Shown here piece after piece: positions 9,148 to 17,204 of a stretch of 64,000 nucleotides of DNA. Each line of letters starts with the position of its first letter. Position 1 is the stretch's first letter. Below the pieces are notes generated by a model. The model was given only the letters and a program-made list of their open reading frames with translations. It did not search any database and was not told where the DNA came from. Origin of the DNA: Massilia kyonggiensis (GTDB lineage: Bacteria > Pseudomonadota > Gammaproteobacteria > Burkholderiales > Burkholderiaceae_D); the NCBI RefSeq assembly GCF_024756235.1, contig NZ_JANUGY010000002.1, positions 124,001 to 188,000 of the forward strand, given 5' to 3'. Made by a program: the position numbers and the translations under genes.

Positions 9148-11598
9148 TCAGAACTTGAACCCCAGCCGCGCATAGTAATAGCCGCCATTAATGCCGAACG
9201 GCGAGAACGACGGATACACGGTGACGGCGGCGTTGTCGAGGTTTGCGCGCTGCTCGGCCAGGAGGTTTGCGTTGACGTGGTCCGGGTACTGGTTGAACAG
9301 ATTGTTCGCCCCCACCGACAGCATCCACGCCTTCGTGAACTGGTAGCTGACTTCCAGGTCCGTGATCGCGGTCGGCTTGACCTCCGTCTTGTAGTACGTC
9401 GCGCCGTCCGACGACTGCAGTTCCGAGGCGCGGCCGTAGAATGCTTCGCGGGCATTGACCGTCCACGGCCCCGATTTCCACAACGCGCCCAGGTTGACGC
9501 GCACGCGCGGGGATGCCGTCTCCAGGTCCGAGATCGCCGTGGCGTCCAGGAGCGTCTGCGGCTGCAGCTGCGCGGGCGCCTGGTTGATCTTGATGACCTC
9601 GACCTTGTTCCAGTTGGCGGCCAGCGACCAGTCGACCTTGCCGTACGCGCCGTAGCTGCTGTTCAGCGTGGCGACGAATTCCAGGCCGCGCGATCGGGTG
9701 TTCACCGCGTTCGAAAAAATGTTGATGCCGGTCTGGACGACGGTGGGATCGAGCGCATTGCCGTTGGCGATGATCGCGGCCGTCACCGCGGGCGAGTTCA
9801 CGGCACCGCCGGACCCGTACAGCGAACCGGAGCCGACGATGCGGTCGCGGATCGTGATCTGGTAGGCGTCCAGCGTGATCGCGGCGTTCGCGGACGGATT
9901 GATCACGATGCCCGCGCTGATGTTCGTCGACGCTTCCGGCCGCAGGCCGTTCACGCCCACCAGCTTCGCGCCGGGCGAGTTCGGCGCGAGCTGCACGAAC
10001 GCGCTGCGCGGCGACACGTTCGTGGCCGAATAGTATTCCTCGGCCAGCGTGGGCGCGCGAAAACCGTTCGAATACGTGGCGCGCACGCCGACGACGGGCG
10101 AGAAGTCGTAGCGGCTCGTCAGCTTGCCGACCTTCGCGTTGCCGAAGTCGCTGAAGTGCTCGTAGCGGCCGGCCAGGTCGACCGTCCATCCTGCGACGGG
10201 CTGGCCGGCGAGATCCACGTACACGGCCTTGTTCGTGCGGCTGTGCGAACCGGCGTCCGTGAGCGAGAAGCCGGGGAACGATTGCGCCCCTTCCTTGTAG
10301 CGCGAGGCGGCGTCGCCGGCGCCGATCTCGTACTCGTCGCGGCGCTGCTCCAGGCCGATGGCGAACGTCAGCGGCGTGGACCAGCCCACGGCGAATTCGT
10401 GGTGCAGGTCGAGGTTGTTGGTCCACTGGCTCGCGACGAATTTGCCGGCGTAGAAATCGAGCGGGGTCGATCCGGTGTCCGCGAACAGCGACACGTTGCC
10501 CGAGTGCGCGACGCCCAGCTTCGCCTCGTCGCGCCCGTAGGTGCTGGACAGGTCCCAGTCCCACCCGCCGCCCAGCTTGCCCTTGATGCCCGCGGTGAAC
10601 GCGTAGTCGTCTTCCTTGAACGTCTCCTGCGGCGAGAAGCCGAGCGGATAGATCGTCGGCAGGCGGTTCGGCATGCGGTAGTTCTCGAACGCGGCCGCCT
10701 TCTTGTGGCCGTACGTGGCGAAGCCGTACAGGGTCAGGTCGGGCGTCAGGTCCGCGCCGAAGTTGGCGGCGAAGATGTGCTGGCGGTATTGCGCGTCGCC
10801 GGAGATGTGGTTCACGTTCGGATAGCCCGGCGCGTCCTTCAGCGACGGCATCGCGGCGAGGGTGGCCGGATCGATCACGCGCGGGTCGATGCCGCCGCGG
10901 TCGGAAAAGCCGTGGTACTTCGTTTCCGCCGTCAGGCTCAGGTACGCATCGGCGAACGGTGCGAGGCCGAGGTTGGCGCTGGCGTCGCCCGTGCGGCCGC
11001 CGCCGTCGCCATAGCCGCCGCCGTTGACGTTGCCCGTGAGGCCGCGGTAGTTCGACTTGAGGATGATGTTGACGACGCCCGCGATCGCATCGGTGCCGTA
11101 CTGCGCGGCGGCGCCGTCCTGCAGCACCTCGATGTGGTCGATGGCGGCGACGGGGATGTAGTTCAGGTCCGCCGCCGCGCCGCCCTGGTACGGGCCGCCC
11201 AGCACGGCCAGGTTCGACGTGCCGTGGCGGCGCTTGCCGTTGACGAGGACCAGCGTATTGTTCGGCGACAGGCCGCGCAGCCGCGCCGACAGCGTCATGT
11301 TGGCCATGTCGCCGCCGAAGGCCTGCGCCGTCAGCGACGGCAGGTTCTGCGCCAGCGCCTGGATCAGGTCCGGCTGGCCCGTGCGCTGCAGCGACGTCGT
11401 GTCGAGCACCTGGATCGGCGATGCGCTGTTCTCGACCTTCAGGCCCGTGGCGCGCGTGCCCGTGACGATCACGACGCCCGTGTTGATCGGGCCCGCTTCG
11501 GCGGCGGCAGCGGCCGCGTCGTCTTCCGCCGCGTGGGCGCCGAGACTGCAGGACAGGACGCCGGCGGCGACGCCGGCATGGAGGATGGCCTTGTGCAT
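9148..11598 (-). CDS. TonB-dependent outer-membrane receptor
   Basis: An 816-residue outer-membrane transporter. The N-terminus is a Sec signal peptide ending in GAHA; a plug domain follows ('VIVTGTRATGLKVENSASPIQVLD', 'LVLVNGKRRHGTS', 'YGTDAIAGVVNIIL'), then a long beta-barrel ending in an aromatic residue (ARLGFKF), as expected for BAM recognition. It lies 45 bp downstream of the secreted RidA gene on the same strand, and the two amine-oxidation genes precede that. The context suggests that it imports the substrate of the periplasmic amine oxidase. No signalling extension is present, and the ligand is unknown. Confidence 0.92.
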   Translation of the reverse strand: MHKAILHAGVAAGVLSCSLGAHAAEDDAAAAAAEAGPINTGVVIVTGTRATGLKVENSASPIQVLDTTSLQRTGQPDLIQALAQNLPSLTAQAFGGDMANMTLSARLRGLSPNNTLVLVNGKRRHGTSNLAVLGGPYQGGAAADLNYIPVAAIDHIEVLQDGAAAQYGTDAIAGVVNIILKSNYRGLTGNVNGGGYGDGGGRTGDASANLGLAPFADAYLSLTAETKYHGFSDRGGIDPRVIDPATLAAMPSLKDAPGYPNVNHISGDAQYRQHIFAANFGADLTPDLTLYGFATYGHKKAAAFENYRMPNRLPTIYPLGFSPQETFKEDDYAFTAGIKGKLGGGWDWDLSSTYGRDEAKLGVAHSGNVSLFADTGSTPLDFYAGKFVASQWTNNLDLHHEFAVGWSTPLTFAIGLEQRRDEYEIGAGDAASRYKEGAQSFPGFSLTDAGSHSRTNKAVYVDLAGQPVAGWTVDLAGRYEHFSDFGNAKVGKLTSRYDFSPVVGVRATYSNGFRAPTLAEEYYSATNVSPRSAFVQLAPNSPGAKLVGVNGLRPEASTNISAGIVINPSANAAITLDAYQITIRDRIVGSGSLYGSGGAVNSPAVTAAIIANGNALDPTVVQTGINIFSNAVNTRSRGLEFVATLNSSYGAYGKVDWSLAANWNKVEVIKINQAPAQLQPQTLLDATAISDLETASPRVRVNLGALWKSGPWTVNAREAFYGRASELQSSDGATYYKTEVKPTAITDLEVSYQFTKAWMLSVGANNLFNQYPDHVNANLLAEQRANLDNAAVTVYPSFSPFGINGGYYYARLGFKF

Positions 11599-11643
11599 GT
11601 GAACCCCTTGTCAGGACAGTGTTGGTGGATGGTGTTGGCGCTG

Positions 11644-12138
11644 TTATTTTTTTGCGGCCACGACTTCGATCTCGACGAACCAGCCGGGATTCGACAGCCC
11701 GGCCACCTGCACGACGGCGCGCGCGGGCAGGTTCGGCTGCGCGCCGCCGAAGAACTGCGTATAGCCCGCCATGAAGCCGGCGACGTCGGCGCGTCCGTTC
11801 TTGCCTGGGTCGCCGACGAGGAAGACCTGCATCTTGACGACGTCGCCCATGGACAGGCCCATGCCCTGCAGGATCTCCCTGATCTTCGTGAGCACGCCGA
11901 CGGTCTGCGTCTTCGTGTCGCCGAATGCGGCCTGTGAATTCGGGTCGGCGGCCTTGTCGACGACGGGCGGGACCTGGCCGCTGATGAAATGGATCGTCGT
12001 CCCCGGCGGCAGGGTGACGGCCTGCGCGATCGGGAAGTCGGAGTCGGGAATTTTGTGTCGCACGATGGCGGCGGGGGCGGCCAGCGCGGTCAGCGGCAGG
12101 GAGAGTGCGAGGGCGGCGGCATATCGATTCATCATCAT
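11644..12138 (-). CDS. RidA/YjgF-family protein with signal peptide
   Basis: A RidA-fold protein of 164 residues. Ordinary RidA proteins are about 130 residues and cytoplasmic; this one has an extra N-terminal Sec signal (MMMNRYAAALALSLPLTALA). The conserved C-terminal segment 'NLPARAVVQVAGLSNPGWFVEIEVVA' carries the family arginine that binds the carboxylate of imine/enamine substrates, so deaminase activity is plausible. Three ATG codons stand in a row (12138, 12135, 12132), with GAGGA just upstream on the coding strand. It lies between a cytochrome c gene and a TonB receptor gene; I infer that it hydrolyses the imine product of the amine oxidase in the periplasm. Confidence 0.88.
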   Translation of the reverse strand: MMMNRYAAALALSLPLTALAAPAAIVRHKIPDSDFPIAQAVTLPPGTTIHFISGQVPPVVDKAADPNSQAAFGDTKTQTVGVLTKIREILQGMGLSMGDVVKMQVFLVGDPGKNGRADVAGFMAGYTQFFGGAQPNLPARAVVQVAGLSNPGWFVEIEVVAAKK

Positions 12139-12152
12139 GGATCCTCGTTGGG

Positions 12153-12548
12153 TCAGTGTTTGTTGCCGAAGCGGCTGTGCGATGCGGGCGCCACGCCGAG
12201 TGCGGAGCGCGTGCTGCCCACGTCCTGTTCGGTGACGGGCGCGGCGCCGTTGCCCCAGCTGGAGCGGACATAGGTCAGCACCTGGGCGATCTCGCCGTCG
12301 TCGAGGCTTCCGGAAAAATCGGGCATGCCGCCGCGGCCCTTCAGCAGCACGGTGGCCACGTCGGCAGGCAGCCCCTGCACGAACGCGTTGCCGGCGAGGG
12401 CGGGAAAGGCGCCGGGGATGCCGCGGCCGGTGGGTTGATGGCACGCGGCGCAGTTCTTCGCGAACAGGCTCTTGCCGTCCGTGTTGTCCGCGTGCGCGGC
12501 GGCGGACCAGGCCGCGAGCGCGGCAATCAGGAGTGTCTTGAATGTCAT
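12153..12548 (-). CDS. Periplasmic monoheme c-type cytochrome
   Basis: A 131-residue class I cytochrome c. A signal peptide ends near AAHA (residue 20), the heme attachment motif CAACH is at residues 33-37, and the probable axial methionine is M75 in 'GGMPDF'. The C-terminal tail after the cytochrome fold is Ser/Gly-rich and unremarkable. Its ATG overlaps the stop of the flavin amine oxidase gene (ATGA at 12545-12548), so the two are translationally coupled. The inferred job is to accept electrons from the flavin of that enzyme and pass them to the respiratory chain. Confidence 0.92.
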   Translation of the reverse strand: MTFKTLLIAALAAWSAAAHADNTDGKSLFAKNCAACHQPTGRGIPGAFPALAGNAFVQGLPADVATVLLKGRGGMPDFSGSLDDGEIAQVLTYVRSSWGNGAAPVTEQDVGSTRSALGVAPASHSRFGNKH

Positions 12549-14131
12549 GCGCTTGCCTTCCGATGGAGTTGTTCGATCTGCTGCCAGGCCGATTCGATGG
12601 CGCCGGCCTGCCAGCCCGTCAGGTAGCTCAGGTGCTCGCCCGCGAGCAGCACGCGGCCTTCGCCCGCCAGCAGGGTCGGATAGGCCTTCTGGCGGCCCGC
12701 CTCGTCCCATTCGGCCCAGCCGCCCAGGTTGTACTGGACGCGGTGCCACGCCACGGAGAATGCGTTCTCGAACGACGCCCGGTACGGCGGGAAGATCTTC
12801 TCGCCGGCGCTCACGGCGAAGTCCGCGCGCTCGGCGGGCGTCATGGCGCTGACCTCGATGGCGTCCAGTGCGTAGTTGTAGTAGCCGAGCAGCACGCCCT
12901 TCTTCGACTGCCAGCCGGAGGAGGGCAGCGAGATCGTGTTGATGGCCTTGAGGTCGGTGAGCACGTGGCCGCCGTAGATCTGGTCGTCCTCTTCCCAGAA
13001 GCGGCGCTTCATCTGCAGGCCGATCTTGCCGACCGGCGCATACGACACCGCCTTCAGCGCGCCCTTGAAACCATCGGAGAAATCGGCGTCGATCGTGCGC
13101 AGCACGGACAGCGGGATCGTGCACAGGCAGTAATCCGCCGTCACCTGGGACACCTTGCCGCTCTTGACGTCCTTGACGGTGACCGTGACCTGGCCGGGGG
13201 ACTGGCGGATCGTCTGTACCTCGGCGCCGTAGCGGATCGTGCGGCCCAGGCGTTTTGCAAAGCCCTGCGCGATGCGGTCCATGCCGCCGACCGGCTGGAA
13301 CATCGTCGCGTGCATGGGGAATTCCTGCACGGCGCTGTAGATCCTGCCGACCCTGGACTCGAGCAGCTCGCGAAAGCCCAGCGGATCGGCGAGCCGGCCC
13401 GGCCTGAGGCCCGCGCCGGGGGGCTCGGCGAAGCCCGCGCCGTTGCGGCCCCGGTACACGAGATCCTGCGTGGACAGGGCGCCTTCGTGCGCCAGGTAGT
13501 CGAGCAGCAGGCGCTGGTCGTCCGCCGTGAGGGCCGTGTCGAGGCGGTTCGCCTGCACGGACTTGGCCAGCAGCTCCGCCACGTGGCCGCGCAGGTCGGC
13601 CTTGACCTGCTCCGGGCGCAGGCGTTGCTTCGAGAACGGGCCCGCATCCTCCATGTAGACCCACGCGTGGTCGTTGTCGTTGACCATGACCTCGAGCGGG
13701 ATGTCGAACTGCTTCGTGTAGTACAGGGTCGACTGGTGGTCGAGCGGGATGCGCCATGGGCCGTGGTTGATGTACAGGCCGTCGTCGAAGCGGCACGTCT
13801 GCGCCTCGCCGCCCAGCTCCTGCAAGGTAAAACCCTTGCGCGCCGTCTGGCAGCGTCCCCCGGCGAAGGGCCGCGCTTCCAGCACCTCGACCTGGTAGCC
13901 CAGCTTGCCGAGCTCGTAGGCCGCCGTCATGCCGGCCAGGCCCGCGCCGAGGATGACGATTTTCTTGCCCTTGCCGCTGCCGGTCAGCGCCGGCGGGGCA
14001 TTCACGCGGGAGGCGATGCCCATGCCCCAGGCGTTCATCGTATTCAGCAGCAGGGCCGAACCGCCGACCATTGCCGCCCGGTGAAGAAATTCGCGCCGCG
14101 TCAGCGACCGTGTCAAACGTTTCATCCGCAC
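12545..14131 (-). CDS. Tat-exported FAD-dependent amine oxidase/dehydrogenase
   Basis: A 528-residue flavin amine oxidase. It begins with a textbook twin-arginine signal (LTRREFLHRAA, R12-R13) and a hydrophobic stretch, so it should fold in the cytoplasm and be exported with FAD bound. The Rossmann loop GAGLAG is at 62-67, followed by 'VEVLEARPFAGGRC'; the C-terminal FAD motif is 'GRVLLAGEHLSYLTGWQAGAIESA'. In the same superfamily, the bacterial nicotine oxidoreductase NicA2 uses a cytochrome c rather than oxygen as acceptor; the cytochrome gene overlapping its end suggests the same here. The substrate is probably a primary or secondary amine, not identifiable from sequence. Confidence 0.9.
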   Translation of the reverse strand: MRMKRLTRSLTRREFLHRAAMVGGSALLLNTMNAWGMGIASRVNAPPALTGSGKGKKIVILGAGLAGMTAAYELGKLGYQVEVLEARPFAGGRCQTARKGFTLQELGGEAQTCRFDDGLYINHGPWRIPLDHQSTLYYTKQFDIPLEVMVNDNDHAWVYMEDAGPFSKQRLRPEQVKADLRGHVAELLAKSVQANRLDTALTADDQRLLLDYLAHEGALSTQDLVYRGRNGAGFAEPPGAGLRPGRLADPLGFRELLESRVGRIYSAVQEFPMHATMFQPVGGMDRIAQGFAKRLGRTIRYGAEVQTIRQSPGQVTVTVKDVKSGKVSQVTADYCLCTIPLSVLRTIDADFSDGFKGALKAVSYAPVGKIGLQMKRRFWEEDDQIYGGHVLTDLKAINTISLPSSGWQSKKGVLLGYYNYALDAIEVSAMTPAERADFAVSAGEKIFPPYRASFENAFSVAWHRVQYNLGGWAEWDEAGRQKAYPTLLAGEGRVLLAGEHLSYLTGWQAGAIESAWQQIEQLHRKASA

Positions 14132-14459
14132 CTCTTCTGGTTATTGCAGGAACCTTCTTCGTTCACTTGAGTTTCAGCAATAGACGTGCCAGCGAGATGT
14201 GGTAAAGAGAAAAAATCTACGTCAAAAATAAAGTAGTTTTCTACGGTTGCCGAATGTAAGGATGGGGTAAGGCGGGGCCGCCAAATAAAGTTTGTTTCTG
14301 TCGCACGCGAAAGCGGCCTGCGCGACCTCGCGTCACGCGCACTTTATTTGTGGACGAACAGACTTTGTTTTTGTATTGATGCGTAGGAGATGGGGAAGAT
14401 GGGGAGACCGGCCCGTTTTGTCGCACTGCACCATGCTGGGCCGGGCCGCACCGGATTGG
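14132..14459 (+). other. AT-rich intergenic stretch upstream of the amine-oxidase operon
   Basis: 328 bp with no convincing gene. It is clearly more AT-rich than its surroundings, mainly at 14160-14240 and 14280-14385. It must hold the promoter of the minus-strand amine oxidase operon: a TTGACG-like -35 element reads on the minus strand from 14225 to 14220, without a good -10. It also contains the repeated AAATAAAGT motifs listed separately and lies directly downstream of the TnsB-like gene. Confidence 0.6.
14226..14426. repeat. Cluster of AAATAAAGT-type direct and inverted repeats
   Basis: Seen directly. AAATAAAGT occurs at 14226-14234 and 14283-14291 on the plus strand; in both, TTTCT follows after three bases, giving 17-bp direct repeats. 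ACTTTATTT (its reverse complement) is at 14341-14349 and a one-mismatch copy, ACTTTGTTT, at 14362-14370. CAAATAAAG (14282-14290) and CTTTATTTG (14342-14350) form a perfect 9-bp inverted pair. TTCTGTCGCAC (14296-14306) and TTTTGTCGCAC (14416-14426) are a further near-identical pair. Arrays of short AT-rich repeats are typical of Tn7-family TnsB-binding ends, and this cluster lies just beyond a TnsB-like gene. That link is inference. Confidence 0.55.
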
Positions 14460-15221
14460 CTAGGGCAGGTTTTTGTGCTGCACCGCAACGGCCGGGCGCC
14501 GTCCCGCGACGGGCGCGCCGTCCTTGTCCAGCCAGTAGCTGAACTGGCCGAAGCTGGGCAGGTCGGCCGGCGGCCGGTCGCGGTAAAAGTCGTGGAGCAT
14601 TTGCCGGTAGGCGGCGCGGCGCGAGAACTCGGGATGCGTGGCCGTGTAGCGCGCGACGGCGGCGCGGAACGTGGCGCGCATCGCGGCATCCGTGTTCAGT
14701 CCGGGATGGTCGCCCGATTTGCGGGGACGGCCGCGCTTGATGCCCGCATTGGCGCCGCGCGTCTTGCCCGGCGCGCCGGAATTGCCGTAGTCGGGCAGCA
14801 GCGCATCGACGGTCTGGCCCCGCTCCCAGAAGCGGCGCAGGTAGCGCAACACGCTCGGCCGCGACACGCCATGCGCGGCCGCGCACGCGGCCACCAGCGC
14901 GGCGCGCTCGCGCGGCTGGTACAGCGCGGGCACGTGCGCGTGCAGGCCCGCGACGATGTCCCATGCCTTGGCCTGCAGGTCGCGGTATTTCTGGGGCAGC
15001 AGCGGGGGCGGGGCGGGCGCGGCATACGGATCGTCGGGCAGCAGGCGGGCGCGGCCGGTGAGTACGTCGTCGGCGAGCACGTGCGGCGCGACCATGCGCG
15101 GCTGGCTGTGCGGCAGGCCCAGCTCGAAGGTGCAGGCGAGCAGCCGGTCGGGGTCGATCCACAGGATGCGGATCGTGCGTACCGGCCGGGCGTACTGGAT
15201 CACATCGTTAGGCAGAAACAT
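14460..15221 (-). CDS. TnsB-like protein lacking the DDE catalytic domain (N-terminal DNA-binding half only)
   Basis: The 253 residues align by eye with about the first 250 residues of Tn7 TnsB (about 700 aa): the N-terminal segment 'PNDVIQY...IRILWIDPD', 'PDDPYA' near 62-67, a helix-turn-helix region with 'VSRPSVLRYLRRFWERGQT' (119-137), the hallmark 'LLPDYGNSGAPG' (141-152), 'KRGRPRK' and a second helical domain ending 'LPSFGQFSYWLDKD' (221-234). It then stops at TAG, just where the RNase-H-like integrase core would begin. A good ribosome site (GGGAG) precedes the ATG and there is no internal frameshift. No tnsA, tnsC, tnsD/tniQ or tnsE is near. It could be a truncated remnant or a retained DNA-binding regulator. 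Confidence 0.75.
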   Translation of the reverse strand: MFLPNDVIQYARPVRTIRILWIDPDRLLACTFELGLPHSQPRMVAPHVLADDVLTGRARLLPDDPYAAPAPPPLLPQKYRDLQAKAWDIVAGLHAHVPALYQPRERAALVAACAAAHGVSRPSVLRYLRRFWERGQTVDALLPDYGNSGAPGKTRGANAGIKRGRPRKSGDHPGLNTDAAMRATFRAAVARYTATHPEFSRRAAYRQMLHDFYRDRPPADLPSFGQFSYWLDKDGAPVAGRRPAVAVQHKNLP

Positions 15222-15411
15222 GGCGGCTCCCTCATGAGTTCAGGAACTTGAACCCATGCAAAGATCGGACCAACTTCAGCTACTTGAGGCTGACAAGCCC
15301 GGCACGATTAGCCCAGATCAAAGGTCACCATCCTCGCGCCCTTAGTCTGTGAGCTTCGCGCCGCGGCGCCCGCTGCGGCCCGTTCAACCCAAAACTTTGC
15401 GAGGCAAAACC

Positions 15412-15975
15412 ATGTATCCATTTCCACAAACGATCGCCCCGGCGCTGCGCACCCACATCGATGCCCAGACCGCGTTCCTGAACGACATGTCGAAGTCGCT
15501 GTTCAGCTCGTTCCAGCAGATGTGCGACCTGAACATCCAGTTGGTGCAGACGATGCTGGAAGAAACCACGCTTGCCAGCAAGCACGTGCTCAGCACCGAC
15601 CGCCAGTCCGAGCTGCTGAGCGCCGCCACGGCGCGCACGCAGCCCACGACGGAAAAGCTGCGCGCCTACCAGCAGCACATCGCGCGCCTGGCGGCCGACT
15701 CCCAGGTCGAGCTGGCCCGCGTGACGGAGCAGCACGTGCAGAACACGACCCGCACCGCGCGCGCGCTGGCGGACGAAGTGGCGCGCGACGCCACCGAGCA
15801 GACCGAGCGCGGCCTGCGCGCCCAGCAGGAAACCGTGCGCCAGTTCAGCGATCCGTTCATCCGGTCGGGCAATGGTGCCGCCCAGCCGCACGCAACGGGC
15901 AGCACCGGCCAGACGCAGCAAATGCCACCGAGCCAGCAGCAGGGCAGCAAGGACCAGCGGGCCACCGCGCACTAA
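15412..15975 (+). CDS. Phasin family protein
   Basis: A 187-residue, almost entirely helical amphipathic protein ('HIDAQTAFLNDMSKSLFSSFQQMCDLNIQLVQTMLEET'), typical of phasins that coat polyhydroxyalkanoate granules and control their size. The C-terminal tail is rich in Gln, Gly and Thr and looks disordered. The ATG at 15412 is chosen because the phasin fold begins there (MYPFPQT); an in-frame start at 15349 would add an Arg/Pro-rich leader. The gene stands alone, with the acyltransferase gene convergent 5 bp after its stop. Confidence 0.88.
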   Translation: MYPFPQTIAPALRTHIDAQTAFLNDMSKSLFSSFQQMCDLNIQLVQTMLEETTLASKHVLSTDRQSELLSAATARTQPTTEKLRAYQQHIARLAADSQVELARVTEQHVQNTTRTARALADEVARDATEQTERGLRAQQETVRQFSDPFIRSGNGAAQPHATGSTGQTQQMPPSQQQGSKDQRATAH

Positions 15976-15980
15976 GGGTT

Positions 15981-17204
15981 TCACGCGCCGTGCCCGGTCA
16001 CCGGGCGCGGCGCGATGGCGCCCGGCGTGGCCGGGGCTGCGGTCCGGATGCGCGGCCCCAGGCCGAACAGCGGACGCAGCAACGGCACCCGGCGCACGAT
16101 CTCGAAGCCGGCGAAGCTGAGCACCGTCACGAGCACGACGAGCAGCATGGCTTCCAGGCCCGGCGCACAGTGCAGCGGTTTCAACGCATGGGCCAGCACG
16201 ACGATCAGCGTCTGGTGCAGGATGTAGACGGGGAACACGGCCTCGGTCAGGTAACGCCGGGCGGGGCTGTCGCGGTCCAGGTGGCGCTGGGCGAAGCCGC
16301 AGGCCGCCAGGATCGCGCTCCACGCGAGCAGTGCGTAGTTGGCGCGCATTGGTTTTGCCAGCAACTCCCAGCGCGTGCCGTCGATGCCGCCGGCGTCGTC
16401 CAGCGCGATCCACAGTATCAGCAGGGCCCAGCCGGCGAGGGCGAGCGCGAGACACGTCCAGCGCAGCGCGGCGACGCGGGGCCAGAAGCCCGGCACGCGC
16501 GCCATCAGGGCGCCGAGCAAGAAGACCGGCAGATAGTTCGCATGGTTGTACCAGTCGTCCACGAGCGCGTGGGTGACGGGAAAGCGATTCAGCAGCAGGA
16601 TGCGCGCCAGCGCCAGCACGGCCGCCGGCAGCACGATGATCTTCCAGCCCGTCAGCGCGCGGCCGAGCAGGGCGGCGAGATGATCGAAGCGCGGACCCAG
16701 CGCCAGCACGACGAGTGCGAGGACGGCCGTATAGGCCCACAGGTAGGCGACGAACCACAGGTGGTTCCAGGTCGGCAGGATCAGGCAGCCGTCCTGGCAG
16801 AAGCCGTGGTAGCCGCGCACGTACAGGCGCATGAAGTCGGCGTAGCTGCCCGCATAGCCGAGCTTCTCGACGACTTCGAGATACGACTGCGGCGGCACGA
16901 TGACGAGCATGCCGAACAGCAGGGGAACGAGCAGCCGCCAGCTGCGCTTGCGCAGGAAGGAGAGGGGGCGCAGCTTCGCCAGCATGGCGCTCGAGGCGAC
17001 GCCGGACACGAGGAACAGCAGCGACAGCCGCCACGGCGACGACAGCATCATGAAGGGCTCGAGGGCAGTGCTGGCATACGGGCTCTTCACGTGCCAACCC
17101 CACGTCACGTAATACATGCCCACGTGATACAGGATCAGCAGGAAGAACGCGATGATGCGTACCCAGTCGAGGAAGTGGTAGCGCGGTGGATGGACAGTGT
17201 TCAT
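15981..17204 (-). CDS. Acyltransferase family 3 membrane protein (OpgC-like)
   Basis: A 407-residue inner-membrane protein with about ten hydrophobic helices. The start 'RYHFLDWVRIIAFFLLILYHVGMYY' has the conserved R and H of the acyltransferase-3 family, and 'SLLFLVSGVASSAML' follows. The pattern, including 'GWHVKSP', is closest to OpgC/MdoC proteins that succinylate periplasmic glucans, but no opgGH is nearby, so the acceptor is unknown. It is transcribed toward the phasin gene. Confidence 0.85.
   Translation of the reverse strand: MNTVHPPRYHFLDWVRIIAFFLLILYHVGMYYVTWGWHVKSPYASTALEPFMMLSSPWRLSLLFLVSGVASSAMLAKLRPLSFLRKRSWRLLVPLLFGMLVIVPPQSYLEVVEKLGYAGSYADFMRLYVRGYHGFCQDGCLILPTWNHLWFVAYLWAYTAVLALVVLALGPRFDHLAALLGRALTGWKIIVLPAAVLALARILLLNRFPVTHALVDDWYNHANYLPVFLLGALMARVPGFWPRVAALRWTCLALALAGWALLILWIALDDAGGIDGTRWELLAKPMRANYALLAWSAILAACGFAQRHLDRDSPARRYLTEAVFPVYILHQTLIVVLAHALKPLHCAPGLEAMLLVVLVTVLSFAGFEIVRRVPLLRPLFGLGPRIRTAAPATPGAIAPRPVTGHGA
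15984..16014. terminator. GC-rich hairpin between convergent phasin and acyltransferase genes
   Basis: CGCGCCG-T-GCCCGG, a TCA loop, then CCGGGC-G-CGGCGCG forms a 14-bp stem with one T-G pair, just past the phasin stop and inside the 3' end of the acyltransferase gene. There is no T-run on either side, so it is at best a weak or factor-assisted stop for both genes. Confidence 0.35.

Noticed and set aside
14226..15221. Complete Tn7-like or CRISPR-associated transposon
   Set aside because: Only the N-terminal half of a TnsB-like gene is present. No tnsA, tnsC, tniQ, cas genes, repeats-and-spacers array or paired transposon ends were found in the window.
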